Source of the DNA: CAXMST01 sp963793415
Lineage (GTDB): Bacteria > Actinomycetota > Thermoleophilia > Solirubrobacterales > 70-9
Length of the DNA stretch: 64,000 bases
Direction of reading: 5' to 3'
Assembly: GCA_963793415.1 (NCBI GenBank)
Contig: CAWCAC010000002.1
Coordinates: 3,127,313 to 3,191,312, forward strand
Shown piece after piece: positions 17,052 through 24,899 of the stretch (position 1 is its first letter; the number at the start of each line of letters is the position of its first letter). The position numbers were made by a program, and so were the translations under genes. The notes beneath the pieces were generated by a model. It was given only the letters and a program-made list of their open reading frames with translations, was not told the origin of the DNA and made no database searches.

Positions 17052-18421
17052 CAGAGCAGTCCCTCCACGTTGAGCGCGGTCTGCACGTTCTCGCGCAGCT
17101 CGTCGACCTTGTCGGAAATCGCGCTCGGCTCAAACGGGATCGAGTCGAGTGGGTGGATCGTGCGCTGGATCGCCAGCGAGACGTCCTGGTACGCGGGCGT
17201 CACCGCGCGCGGTGCGGCGTTCTCGATCGAGGCGCGGACGACGTCGGAGAATCCGGGGTAGACGTCCTCGATCTCCTTCTCGTCATAGAGGTTCTCGTTG
17301 ACCGGGGGCAAGCCGCCGGCGGTCGCGATCTCGAGCTGGTTCTGCGGTTCGATCAGGCACTTGATCGCGTCGAACGACTGCTGCTTGTGGGTCGAGTAGG
17401 AGGAGACGCCGAGGTTGATGCCGCCGAGCGGCGGTGCCGAGGGCAGCTCCGGGTTGACCCGCGGGTAGGGAGCCGCGGCCATCTGCTTGAAGATCTGCGG
17501 CGCGTTCTCCTTCGCGCTCGGGTAGACGAAGGGGTAGTTGATCATGAAGGCCGCGCTGCCCCCTTCGAATGCGAGCCGGGCCGTGTCTTCGGTCGAGGTC
17601 GACATCGCCGGGTCCGCATAGGGCGAGTCCGCGAGCTCGACCATCGGGCTCAGCGCTTCGGCGGTCTTCTTCGGGTCGAGCGCGACCGTCTGCGCGTCGT
17701 CGGGCTCGACGACGCTGGTGCCGGCCGACTCGACCATCGAGTTGAACCAGACGACGAGGCCCTCGTAGCGGTTCGCCTGCACCTGGATCAGGTTGTCCTT
17801 GCCGAGCTCCTCGGCCTGCTTGAACATCTCGTCCCACGTCTCCGGCGGCTTCGGCGTACGGTTCTTCAGGTACCAGAGCAGCTGCGTGTTCGACCAGATC
17901 GGCGCCGCCCAGAGCTTGTCCTCGAAGCGGGCCGTCTCGGCAACGCTCGGGAAGACGGCCTGGGTCGCAGCCTTCTCGTTCTCGCCCGTCCATTCCTCGA
18001 CCCAGCCGGCGTTGGCGAACTCGCCGCTCCAGATCACATCCATGCCGATGATGTCGATCGAGTCGTCCTCGGCGCCGAGCCGTCGCACCAGCTGCTCGCG
18101 CTGCTGGTCGGCGTCGGAGGGCAGGTACTCGAACTTGATCGTGTACTCACCGTTCGACTGATCCGAGCACTTCTTCGCGATCTTCGGCAGGACGCCGCTC
18201 GGCTCGTTGAAGATGAACCAGCTCAGCTCGACCGGGCCGCCGGAGTCGTCGTCGCCGCCACAGGCGCCGAGCAGGAGCGAGGCCGCGACGAACACGGCCA
18301 GCAGGGCCGCTACCGGCCCTCGGGAGCGCCTCGGTTGCTCCGCATCCAGCTGGGGGCGCGCTGGCTTGATCCTCTCTCCTCTCAACTCAGTCGCGGCCGG
18401 CGCATTGCGTCGGCCGACCAC
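17051..18421 (-). CDS. Sugar ABC transporter substrate-binding lipoprotein
   Basis: 456 residues from GTG. A long basic N-region leads to a membrane segment and lipobox LGAC (Cys54). After it ELSWFIFNEPSGVLPKIAKKC and DIIGMDVIWSGEFANAGWVEEW are typical of family-1 solute-binding proteins of alpha-glucoside importers. The signal peptide is unusually far from the start; TTG at about codon 13 would give a more normal length. The adjacent GH13 enzyme suggests maltodextrin or an alpha-glucoside such as trehalose or sucrose as ligand (inference). Confidence 0.9.
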   Translation of the reverse strand: MVGRRNAPAATELRGERIKPARPQLDAEQPRRSRGPVAALLAVFVAASLLLGACGGDDDSGGPVELSWFIFNEPSGVLPKIAKKCSDQSNGEYTIKFEYLPSDADQQREQLVRRLGAEDDSIDIIGMDVIWSGEFANAGWVEEWTGENEKAATQAVFPSVAETARFEDKLWAAPIWSNTQLLWYLKNRTPKPPETWDEMFKQAEELGKDNLIQVQANRYEGLVVWFNSMVESAGTSVVEPDDAQTVALDPKKTAEALSPMVELADSPYADPAMSTSTEDTARLAFEGGSAAFMINYPFVYPSAKENAPQIFKQMAAAPYPRVNPELPSAPPLGGINLGVSSYSTHKQQSFDAIKCLIEPQNQLEIATAGGLPPVNENLYDEKEIEDVYPGFSDVVRASIENAAPRAVTPAYQDVSLAIQRTIHPLDSIPFEPSAISDKVDELRENVQTALNVEGLL

Positions 18422-18471
18422 TCACTACCCCGGCTTTCTAATACCTAAACGTGGGGACCGCAACCACTTCG

Positions 18472-19923
18472 TCAACTGGACGTAATGGCCCCCGAGTGGG
18501 GCGCCAGCAGACCGGCTGCCGAGACCGCGCCGGGCTCGGTGGCGAGCCGCACCCGACCCTCTCTGAGGCGCGGATGCGCGCGGGGCTCGTCGTCGAGGTT
18601 GAGCACGATCGCATGACGGCCGCCGCGCTCGAACGAGAGCAGGCCCCCGTCCTCGGCGATCGACCCGACCGGGCCCTCGAGCTCCCGGCGCACCGCGATC
18701 AGGCTGCGGAACAACGACAGGACCGAGCCGGGGTCACCGAGCTGCTCGGTCGCCGTCCCACCCGGAGCTCCGGTCGCCGGCAGCCAGGGCTCGCCGCTCG
18801 TGAAGCCGCCGGCCGGGCCGGGTTCCCAGGGCATCGGGTGCCGGAAGGAATCGCGGCCGAAGCGGTCGATCTCCGGCCCAGTGGCGCCGGGCCCGTCGAC
18901 CATCCCGAGTTCCTCCCCCTGGTAGAGGAAGGCGCAGCCCGGCAGCGTCAGCAACAGCATCGCCGCATTGCGAACGGCGTCCGGACCCCAGCGAGTGGCG
19001 ACGCGGGAAAAGTCGTGGTTGGAGGTGACCCAGGCGAGTCCGGGCTCGGTCGCGGCGCGGTCGAGGACATCGGCGAGCGCCGACGCCTGCCACGGCGCGT
19101 GCAGCAGGTCAAAGGCGAAGACCCGGTCGAGGTGCTCCAGGTAGCGGGCGAGCCGGTCGCCCGGTAGGTAGACCTCGCCGATCAGCGGCACGTCGCCGGC
19201 GGCCTCGCGCAGCGCCGCCAATGCCAGTCCGATCTCGCGGTCGTCGCGGGAGCGGATCAGATCGAGGCTCTGCTGGTCGGGATGGACGGGCAGCGGGAAG
19301 GGCTGGCGGCCGGGAGGGTCGTCGCGGAAGCCGGCGTCCTTGACGAGCCGGTCGACGGCGTCGATCCGGAAGCCGTCCGCGCCGCGCGCGACCCAGCCGC
19401 TGATCATCTCCCCCATCGCCTCGCGCACGTCCGCCCGCCGCCAGTCGAGGTCGGGCTGCTCGGGGAAGAACGAGTGCAGGTACCAGCGCCCGGACCGCTC
19501 GTCCCGTGACCATGCCGGCCCGCCGAACGAGGCGATCCAGTTGTTGGGAGGGCCGTCACCGTCGGCCCACACGTAGCGCTCGGGATGGTCGCGGAACCAG
19601 GGATGCTCGATCGAGGTGTGCGAGGCGACCACGTCGAGGAGCACCTTGATCCCGCGCTGGTGAGCAGCGGCGATCAGGCTGCCGAAGGCCTGCTCGCCCC
19701 CGTACTCGCCGGCGACGGCGGCGTGGTCGCTGACGTCGTAGCCGCAGTCGGCTCCGGGGGACGGGTAGATCGGCGTCAGCCAGATCGCATCGACGCCCAG
19801 GTCGACGAAGTGGTCGAGCCGCGACTCGACCCCTGTGAGGTCCCCGATCCCGTCGCCGTCGGAGTCCTGGAAGGAGCGCGGGTAGATCTCGTATATGACG
19901 GCTCTCTCCCACCACGCGGCCAT
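18472..19923 (-). CDS. GH13 alpha-glucosidase / alpha-amylase family enzyme
   Basis: 483 residues from ATG giving MAAWWERAVIYEIYPRSF. Catalytic residues in the TIM barrel: nucleophile Asp188 in GFRIDAVD, acid/base Glu250 in LIGEVY, and Asp304 in TSNHD; the substrate-binding DVVASHTS is region I. Start QDSDGDGIGDLTGV and this length match the oligo-1,6-glucosidase/alpha-glucosidase subgroup, which cleaves glucose from the non-reducing end inside the cell. No signal peptide is seen. It lies 50 bp before the binding-protein gene, so imported oligosaccharide is probably hydrolysed by this enzyme. Confidence 0.93.
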   Translation of the reverse strand: MAAWWERAVIYEIYPRSFQDSDGDGIGDLTGVESRLDHFVDLGVDAIWLTPIYPSPGADCGYDVSDHAAVAGEYGGEQAFGSLIAAAHQRGIKVLLDVVASHTSIEHPWFRDHPERYVWADGDGPPNNWIASFGGPAWSRDERSGRWYLHSFFPEQPDLDWRRADVREAMGEMISGWVARGADGFRIDAVDRLVKDAGFRDDPPGRQPFPLPVHPDQQSLDLIRSRDDREIGLALAALREAAGDVPLIGEVYLPGDRLARYLEHLDRVFAFDLLHAPWQASALADVLDRAATEPGLAWVTSNHDFSRVATRWGPDAVRNAAMLLLTLPGCAFLYQGEELGMVDGPGATGPEIDRFGRDSFRHPMPWEPGPAGGFTSGEPWLPATGAPGGTATEQLGDPGSVLSLFRSLIAVRRELEGPVGSIAEDGGLLSFERGGRHAIVLNLDDEPRAHPRLREGRVRLATEPGAVSAAGLLAPHSGAITSS

Positions 19924-20028
19924 CGCCCGAGCGTAGGGGAAAACCACCTATCGCTCACGGCCTCGTTGGTCGACAATGCACGTACACGCCTCGTACCGCC
20001 GATTCGAGGCACCGTTCCTGGGGAGCCA

Positions 20029-22347
20029 ATGAGCCAACGACCCATCTCGCGGCACCGCATTGCGGCCGCCCTGCTCTCGGCCGCGGCCTTGGCCGCGGTC
20101 GCGATCGCCCTGGCCTGGGCGCCCCCGGCGCAGGCGAGCCCGCTCGACGGCAACGGCTCCTGGATCTGGTACGTCTCGGCCTCGGGTGGATCGCCCGAGG
20201 CCGTCGCCCGCCACGCCGACCGCAAGGGCCTCGACACGGTCTACGTGAAGAGCTCCGACGCCGGCAGCTACTGGGATCAGTTCAGCCCCGAGCTGGTCGC
20301 CGCCCTCCACGAACGCGGCATCGAGGCCTGCGCCTGGCCGTTCGTCTACGGCGACGATCCGGGCCGCGAGGCGCGGGTCACCGCGAAGGCCGCGGATGCA
20401 GGAGCCGACTGCATCGTGATCGACGCCGAGAGCAGCTACGAGGGCCGATACGAACAGGCCTACCGGTACGTCCACAAGCTCCGCCGCCTCGTCGGCCCGC
20501 GCTATCCGCTCGCGCTCAGCAGCTTCCCCTATGCCGACTACCACCCGACCTTCCCCTACTCGGTCTTCCTCGGCGCCGGCGGCGCCGAGTTCAACGTCCC
20601 TCAGATCTACTGGCGCGCGATCGGCGACTCCGTCCGCGAGGCTTTCGAGCACACCTACCTCTGGAACCGGGCCTACGCGCGCCCGATCTTCCCGCTCGGA
20701 CAGACCTGGCAGGACCCGGGCAAGCGCGAGCTGCTCGACTTCCGCCGCTACGCGAACGAGTTCGGCGCCGCCGGGGTCAGCTGGTGGTCGTGGCAGGAGA
20801 CGGACGGCAAGGAGTGGCGGATCGTCGGCCGGCCCGACGTCAAGGGCGTCCCGGGCTACGAGGCGAAGCGCCGCTACGCGCCGCTCGGCCGCGGCGATGC
20901 CGGCGACCTCGTCCTGCTCGCACAGGAGTTGCTGATCGCGGCCGGCCGCAAGGTCCAGCCGAACGGCAGCTTCGACGGTCGCACCGAGCGCGCCGTCCGC
21001 AGCTTCCAGACGGATGCCGGCCTCGAGCCCGACGGGCGTATCGACGACCCGACCTGGAGGCTGTTGACGAAGCTCGAGCCCGAGAGCACGAACTGGAAGC
21101 GGACCAGGGTCCCCGGGGTGCTCTCGCGGAAGGCGCGGGGCCGCGCCGGCGACGACACGGCGGGCGCTGGCCGGGCCGAGTTCTCACCGCCGCCGCAGCC
21201 GCGGGTCGCCGAGCCGGGCGCGGGCCCGGTCGCGCTCAAGCGGGTCGGCATCGAGCAGCACAAGCTCAAGCTCGCGGTTCGCTTCACGGTCGCCAACCCC
21301 CTCCCTCCCCTGCGTGACCTGAAGCGCTACCCGAGCGCGGTCGGCTCCGACGAGCGCCACATGTGCCTCGTCGCCGACGGCTCCGCGGTCGAGCGGCGCC
21401 TGATCTGCGTCGGCGGCAAGGTCGAGCGCCACCGCATCGACCTCGGCGTCTCCCGCTTCCGCGAGGGCGGCAACGCGCGCAAGCTTCACGGTGTCTCGGC
21501 GAAGCTCGAGCGGACCTCGGCCAACTCGATCAAGGTCGAGTTCCCACTGCGCAAGGCGGGCTTCGACCACGGGCGCTTCCGCTATTACGCGGCCTCGGCC
21601 TGGATCGGCGAGGGCTGCGGCCCCGAGCGGCCGAGGAAGGACGAGATGGCCGCCGTCGTCTGCCATTCGCGCGCGCCAGAGGACGGCCGCAACAAGGGCC
21701 GGATCTTCAAGGTCGTGCGCTCCGGATGCACCCCCGGCAAGCACGGGATCATCACCAACGGCCCGCGCGACGAGAAGAAGATCGCGCTCACCTTCGACGA
21801 TGGCCCGAGCGCCTACACGAGCCAGATCCTCTCCGCGCTCGACCACGCCAACGTCAAGGGCACCTTCTTCGACATCGGCAACCTGGTTCACGGGGCCGAC
21901 GCGGGCCTGCTCCGCAAGATCGTCGCCCACGGCCATGAGATCGGCAACCACTCGTGGGCGCACGAGACGCTGCCGAGCGGCTCGAGCATGTCGGCCACGA
22001 GCTCCGCGATCCGCCAGGTCACCGGATTCGAGCCGTGCCACTTCCGGCCGCCCGGCGGCGCCTACAACAGCGGCACGATCAGCGCCGCGGCGCAGAACGG
22101 GATGTCGGTCGTCAACTGGGACGTCGACACGCGCGACTGGACTGGGCTCAGCTCGGGGTCGATCATCTCGAGCGCGACATCCGGCGGCAAGGGATCGATC
22201 GTGCTCATGCATGACGGCGGCGGCAACCGCTCCCAGACCGCGGCGGCGGTGCCGCAGATCATCCACATCCTCAAGAAGCGCGGCTACAAGCTGGTCACGC
22301 TGACTCAGCTGCTCGGCGGCCACTTCAAGCTGCGCGAAAAGCACTGA
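20029..22347 (+). CDS. Secreted fusion: glycosidase-like barrel, peptidoglycan-binding domain, NodB deacetylase
   Basis: 772 residues; GGGGAG precedes the ATG. A signal peptide is cleaved near AQA-S (residue 36). Residues about 40-290 look like a TIM-barrel of the GH25-like or putative-glycosidase type (WIWYVSASGG, IVIDAESSYEG, GVSWWSWQ). Residues about 295-350 form a PG_binding_1 domain (NGSFDGRTERAVRSFQTDAGLEPDG). A linker and an unassigned beta-rich domain follow. Residues about 575-765 are a CE4/NodB polysaccharide deacetylase with TFDDGP (588-593), HSWAH (641-645, metal histidines), RPPGGAYN, DVDTRDW and LMHDGG. It probably remodels peptidoglycan at the cell surface by both binding and deacetylating it. 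The barrel's activity is unproven. Confidence 0.88.
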   Translation: MSQRPISRHRIAAALLSAAALAAVAIALAWAPPAQASPLDGNGSWIWYVSASGGSPEAVARHADRKGLDTVYVKSSDAGSYWDQFSPELVAALHERGIEACAWPFVYGDDPGREARVTAKAADAGADCIVIDAESSYEGRYEQAYRYVHKLRRLVGPRYPLALSSFPYADYHPTFPYSVFLGAGGAEFNVPQIYWRAIGDSVREAFEHTYLWNRAYARPIFPLGQTWQDPGKRELLDFRRYANEFGAAGVSWWSWQETDGKEWRIVGRPDVKGVPGYEAKRRYAPLGRGDAGDLVLLAQELLIAAGRKVQPNGSFDGRTERAVRSFQTDAGLEPDGRIDDPTWRLLTKLEPESTNWKRTRVPGVLSRKARGRAGDDTAGAGRAEFSPPPQPRVAEPGAGPVALKRVGIEQHKLKLAVRFTVANPLPPLRDLKRYPSAVGSDERHMCLVADGSAVERRLICVGGKVERHRIDLGVSRFREGGNARKLHGVSAKLERTSANSIKVEFPLRKAGFDHGRFRYYAASAWIGEGCGPERPRKDEMAAVVCHSRAPEDGRNKGRIFKVVRSGCTPGKHGIITNGPRDEKKIALTFDDGPSAYTSQILSALDHANVKGTFFDIGNLVHGADAGLLRKIVAHGHEIGNHSWAHETLPSGSSMSATSSAIRQVTGFEPCHFRPPGGAYNSGTISAAAQNGMSVVNWDVDTRDWTGLSSGSIISSATSGGKGSIVLMHDGGGNRSQTAAAVPQIIHILKKRGYKLVTLTQLLGGHFKLREKH

Positions 22348-22445
22348 GCAACGGCCTCCGGCCCCCTCCAATCCTTGTCCGACCGCGATTGGGCGGCCCG
22401 GCATCGGGAATGTCTGGTGCTACCCACCAATCAAGGAGGCAGGCA

Positions 22446-22724
22446 ATGCTGGAGATCACGAACGGGAAGCGGAAGGCGGCGGCGCTGCTGACGGCCGGGC
22501 TGCTGGCTCTGTCGGGCGCAGCCGCGACCGGATGCGGCGACGACAACGGCGCCAGCGAGGACATCGAGAACGCGGCCGACGAGGCCGGTGAGGATCTCTC
22601 GAACGCCGCCGACGACGCGACCGACGAGGCCGGTCAGGCCGCCGACGATGCGGCGAACTCGGCCGACGAAGCCGCAGATGACCTCGGCAAGGAGATCGAC
22701 GGGAAACCGAACAACGACGGCTGA
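22446..22724 (+). CDS. Small Ala/Asp-rich lipoprotein
   Basis: 92 residues; AAGGAGG lies 6 bp before the ATG, one of the best ribosome sites here. Signal peptide and lipobox ATGC (Cys30) are followed by about 60 acidic, Ala-rich residues repeating the pattern NAADEAGED / NAADDATDEAGQAADDAA, expected to form one amphipathic helix. It may be a surface helix or spacer; no function is recognised. Confidence 0.8.
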   Translation: MLEITNGKRKAAALLTAGLLALSGAAATGCGDDNGASEDIENAADEAGEDLSNAADDATDEAGQAADDAANSADEAADDLGKEIDGKPNNDG

Positions 22725-22753
22725 GCCGTCGCCCCCCGCGATGTTCTCGCCCG

Positions 22754-23521
22754 CTAGGCCTCGTGCCAGGGGGTGAGGATGCGGGGGCCGTCGACGCCGA
22801 CGGCGATCGTGAACTCGAAGTGGGCGGCGAGCGAGCCGTCGGCCGAGTACACGGCCCAGTGGTCCGATCCCATCCGGATCTCGTCGGTGCCGATGTTGAC
22901 CATCGGCTCGATCGCGAGGGTCATGCCCTCCTCGAGCTCAGGGCCGGTTCCCGGCTCGCCGTAATTCGGGATCTGCGGGTCCTCGTGCATCTCCTGGCCG
23001 ATGCCGTGGCCGACAAGGCTCTTGATCACGTGCAAGCGCTCCTTCTCGACAGTGCGCTGGATCGCCGCCGAGACGTCGCCGAGCGTGTTGCCGGCCTTTG
23101 CCTCGGCGATCCCGTCGAACAGCGACTGCTTCGTCACCTCGAGCAGGTGCTGGGCCGGCTCGCCGATCGTGCCGATGCCGTAGGTCTGCGCGGCGTCCGC
23201 CACCCAGCCGTCCTTGACGACGCCGATGTCGATCGAGAGGACGTCGCCGCGCTTGAGCTCGTAGGCGCCCGGGATCCCGTGCACGACCATCGAGTTGGGC
23301 GAGGCACAGATCGAGCCGGGGAAGCCGCGGTAGCCCTTGAAGGCCGGCGTCGCGCCCTGCGAGCGGATGAACTTCTCGGCGATCTCGTCGAGGTGGCCCG
23401 TGGTGACGCCGGGGCGGGCGCTCTTGCGGAGCATCCCGTGGCAGCGCGCGAGGATCAGGCCGGCTGCGGCCATCTTCTCGATCTGCTCTGGAGTCTTCGG
23501 TGTGATCGTTCCGCGGTACAC
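22754..23521 (-). CDS. map: Methionine aminopeptidase, type I
   Basis: 255 residues from GTG. It removes the initiator Met from new proteins. Metal ligands are visible in order: Asp in LSIDIGVVKDGW and VADAAQT, His in GHGIGQEMHEDP, Glu in LAIEPMVNIG and Glu in HFEFTIAV; VVHGIP gives the substrate histidine. It follows adk by 16 bp. In most bacteria infA and rpmJ come next; here a lipoprotein gene on the other strand does. Confidence 0.96.
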   Translation of the reverse strand: MYRGTITPKTPEQIEKMAAAGLILARCHGMLRKSARPGVTTGHLDEIAEKFIRSQGATPAFKGYRGFPGSICASPNSMVVHGIPGAYELKRGDVLSIDIGVVKDGWVADAAQTYGIGTIGEPAQHLLEVTKQSLFDGIAEAKAGNTLGDVSAAIQRTVEKERLHVIKSLVGHGIGQEMHEDPQIPNYGEPGTGPELEEGMTLAIEPMVNIGTDEIRMGSDHWAVYSADGSLAAHFEFTIAVGVDGPRILTPWHEA

Positions 23522-23537
23522 GTCGGCGGGGCCTGGT

Positions 23538-24212
23538 CTAGAGCTCTTCCTCGAGCCGCAGGGTCGCGAGCAGCGCGCGGATCCGGTCGCCGACGTCGTC
23601 GGGCGACTGCGAGCCGTCGACGCGCTTGAGCAGGTTGCGCTCCTCGTAGTAGGCCACGAGCGGCTCCGTCTGCGAGTGGTAGGTGTCGAGTCGCTTGGCG
23701 ATCACCTCGGGCTTGTCGTCGTCGCGGACGATCAGCCGCGAGCCGCAAACGTCACAGACCCCCTCGTTCTTGGGCGGGTCGAACTCGACGTGGAAGATGT
23801 GGCCGTTCTTGGCGCAGGTGCGACGCCCGCCGAGACGGCGCTGAACCTCCTCGTCGTCGGTGTCGATCAGGACGACGGCAGTGATCGAGCGTCCGAGCTT
23901 GTCCATCTCCTCGCCGAGGGCCTCGGCCTGGCCGATCGTGCGAGGGAACCCGTCGAGGATGAAGCCGTCGGCGGATTCCGGGCTCTCGACCCGCTCGCCG
24001 ATCACGCCGATGATCACCTCATCGGGGACCAGCCCGCCCTCATCCATGAACTGCTTCGCCGTACGGCCGAGGTCAGTCCCACCCTGGACAGCCGCCCGGA
24101 GAATGTCCCCGGTCGCGTAGTAGGGCAGGTGGAAGTCCTCCTGGAGGCGCTCACCTTGCGTCCCCTTGCCCGACCCCGGGGGACCGAGAAGGATCAAGTT
24201 CAGCTCGGACAT
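23538..24212 (-). CDS. adk: Adenylate kinase, long-lid zinc form
   Basis: 224 residues. P-loop GPPGSGKGTQ (residues 10-19), AMP-binding DGFPRTIGQA, and a long lid containing RTCAKNGHIFHVEF and CDVCGSRLIVRDDD, whose Cys/His set suggests structural zinc. It interconverts ATP + AMP and 2 ADP. It usually follows secY directly; here 683 bp of non-coding DNA separate them, so it needs its own promoter in that gap. Confidence 0.96.
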   Translation of the reverse strand: MSELNLILLGPPGSGKGTQGERLQEDFHLPYYATGDILRAAVQGGTDLGRTAKQFMDEGGLVPDEVIIGVIGERVESPESADGFILDGFPRTIGQAEALGEEMDKLGRSITAVVLIDTDDEEVQRRLGGRRTCAKNGHIFHVEFDPPKNEGVCDVCGSRLIVRDDDKPEVIAKRLDTYHSQTEPLVAYYEERNLLKRVDGSQSPDDVGDRIRALLATLRLEEEL

Positions 24213-24298
24213 AGACGCGGCAGGTTAGTAGGTGGCGGCGCAGCCCGGTGCGGAGAAACCACGGATGGGCGGTGGGAGGGTTGACATGCGGGTGGTGC

Positions 24299-24318
24299 GG
24301 GCGGGTGCGAGGGGCGGG
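24299..24318 (+). other. G-quadruplex-type motif
   Basis: GGGCGGGTGCGAGGGGCGGG: four runs of at least three G with loops of 1, 5 and 1 nt. It lies about 87 bp upstream of adk, on the strand opposite to adk transcription. Confidence 0.4.
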
Positions 24319-24506
24319 AGTACTGGGGGTGAGTGGCGGCGCGTGACCGTCCGAGGGGCGTCCCTCGCAGGCTCAGGCCGCGTATTTGCGGTGAGGGTGA
24401 GGTGGAGGAGGGTGCCGGCCGCGCCGCGGCGGGGCCGGGTCGCCCTTTGTCACGCGAGCCGCGTGGGCGTCACGGTTGCGTAGCTGTTGCCCGGGCCCCG
24501 CGCGAC

Positions 24507-24549
24507 GCGATCCACATCGGCGTCGCATAGCGAGGTCAATGTGGATCGC
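24507..24549. repeat. Perfect inverted repeat with nested hairpin
   Basis: GCGATCCACAT (24507-24517) and ATGTGGATCGC (24539-24549) pair perfectly over 11 bp. The 21-nt loop itself contains TCGC-ata-GCGA. It marks the point where the non-coding stretch changes from G-rich to C-rich. Confidence 0.6.
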
Positions 24550-24663
24550 TTCCGCGGCCTCACCGGGAATCCACCCCGAAACCGCAACGAGACACGCGCC
24601 CCGTGTGACCGACCACAGACCGCACCGCTTCCCTCACTGCAATCCACGGCCGACACCCTCAAT

Positions 24664-24746
24664 CCCCACCTCGGACGGGCGGCCGGCACCCCCAACGCCC
24701 ATCTCGGACGGGCAGGGCCGCCCCCTCAGCCCCACCTCGGACGGGC
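24664..24746. repeat. Three tandem units with exact 33-bp period
   Basis: A 17-bp core (CCCCACCTCGGACGGGC; middle copy GCCCATCTCGGACGGGC) starts at 24664, 24697 and 24730, separated by unrelated 16-bp spacers. The period is exact. Confidence 0.7.
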
Positions 24747-24776
24747 GACCACTCTGACTTCCCCCACCCCAAACCC

Positions 24777-24899
24777 GTAGGTGGCCCCCGGCGAGGCCGG
24801 GAGCGTCGAGGGCAAGGAGCCGCGAGCGATAGTGGCGGAGCCACGTGAGCGAGCGGGGACGCCGCCATCGGCGTTCCCGGCCCGCCGCGGGCCACCTAC
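24777..24899 (+). ncRNA. Structured element A at the secY 3' end
   Basis: Outer stem: 24777-24809 pairs with 24868-24899 (29 Watson-Crick pairs, two G-U pairs on the plus strand, one mismatch, one bulge). Inside is a hairpin: helix CCGC/GCGG (24820-24823 with 24853-24856), GC/GC, a 4x4 internal loop GATA/GTGA with two adjacent G-A oppositions, then GTGGC-GGA-GCCAC with a GNA triloop. ACGCCG (24859-24864) can also pair with CGGCGT in the right arm, giving an alternative fold. The secY stop codon lies in the right arm. Element B (43803-43909) shares the core. Being an RNA, and the plus orientation, are inferred from the pairing pattern; on the minus strand it could serve as terminator of the S10-spc transcript. 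Confidence 0.6.

Larger units (their letters stand above)
24213..24776. other. Long non-coding stretch between adk and secY
   Basis: No convincing gene is present. The left half (to about 24440) is G-rich on the plus strand, and the right half (from about 24550) is C-rich, with a perfect hairpin at the switch. It holds a G-quadruplex-type motif, that hairpin, a 33-bp tandem repeat and, at its right end, a large structured element. The short reading frames across the repeat carry 11-residue periodicity only because the DNA repeat length is divisible by three. Confidence 0.6.

Noticed and set aside
18429..18449. TTTAGGTATTAG upstream of the sugar-binding protein as a third iron box
   Set aside because: Only one arm matches; the second arm CCTAA is missing and the operon is for sugar. 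It may simply be a promoter word.
24664..24746. CRISPR array
   Set aside because: Only three units, a 17-bp core and 16-bp spacers, no cas genes; sizes do not fit known arrays.
24487..24780. Small plus-strand gene with PHLGRA repeats
   Set aside because: All six frames show 11-residue periodicity because the DNA repeat is 33 bp; no ribosome site or codon bias supports this frame.
24777..24899. Simple rho-independent terminator of secY as the full explanation of element A
   Set aside because: There is no T-run on either strand, the outer stem is far longer than needed, and the inner hairpin is conserved with compensatory changes in a second copy; termination may be one role but does not explain the conservation.
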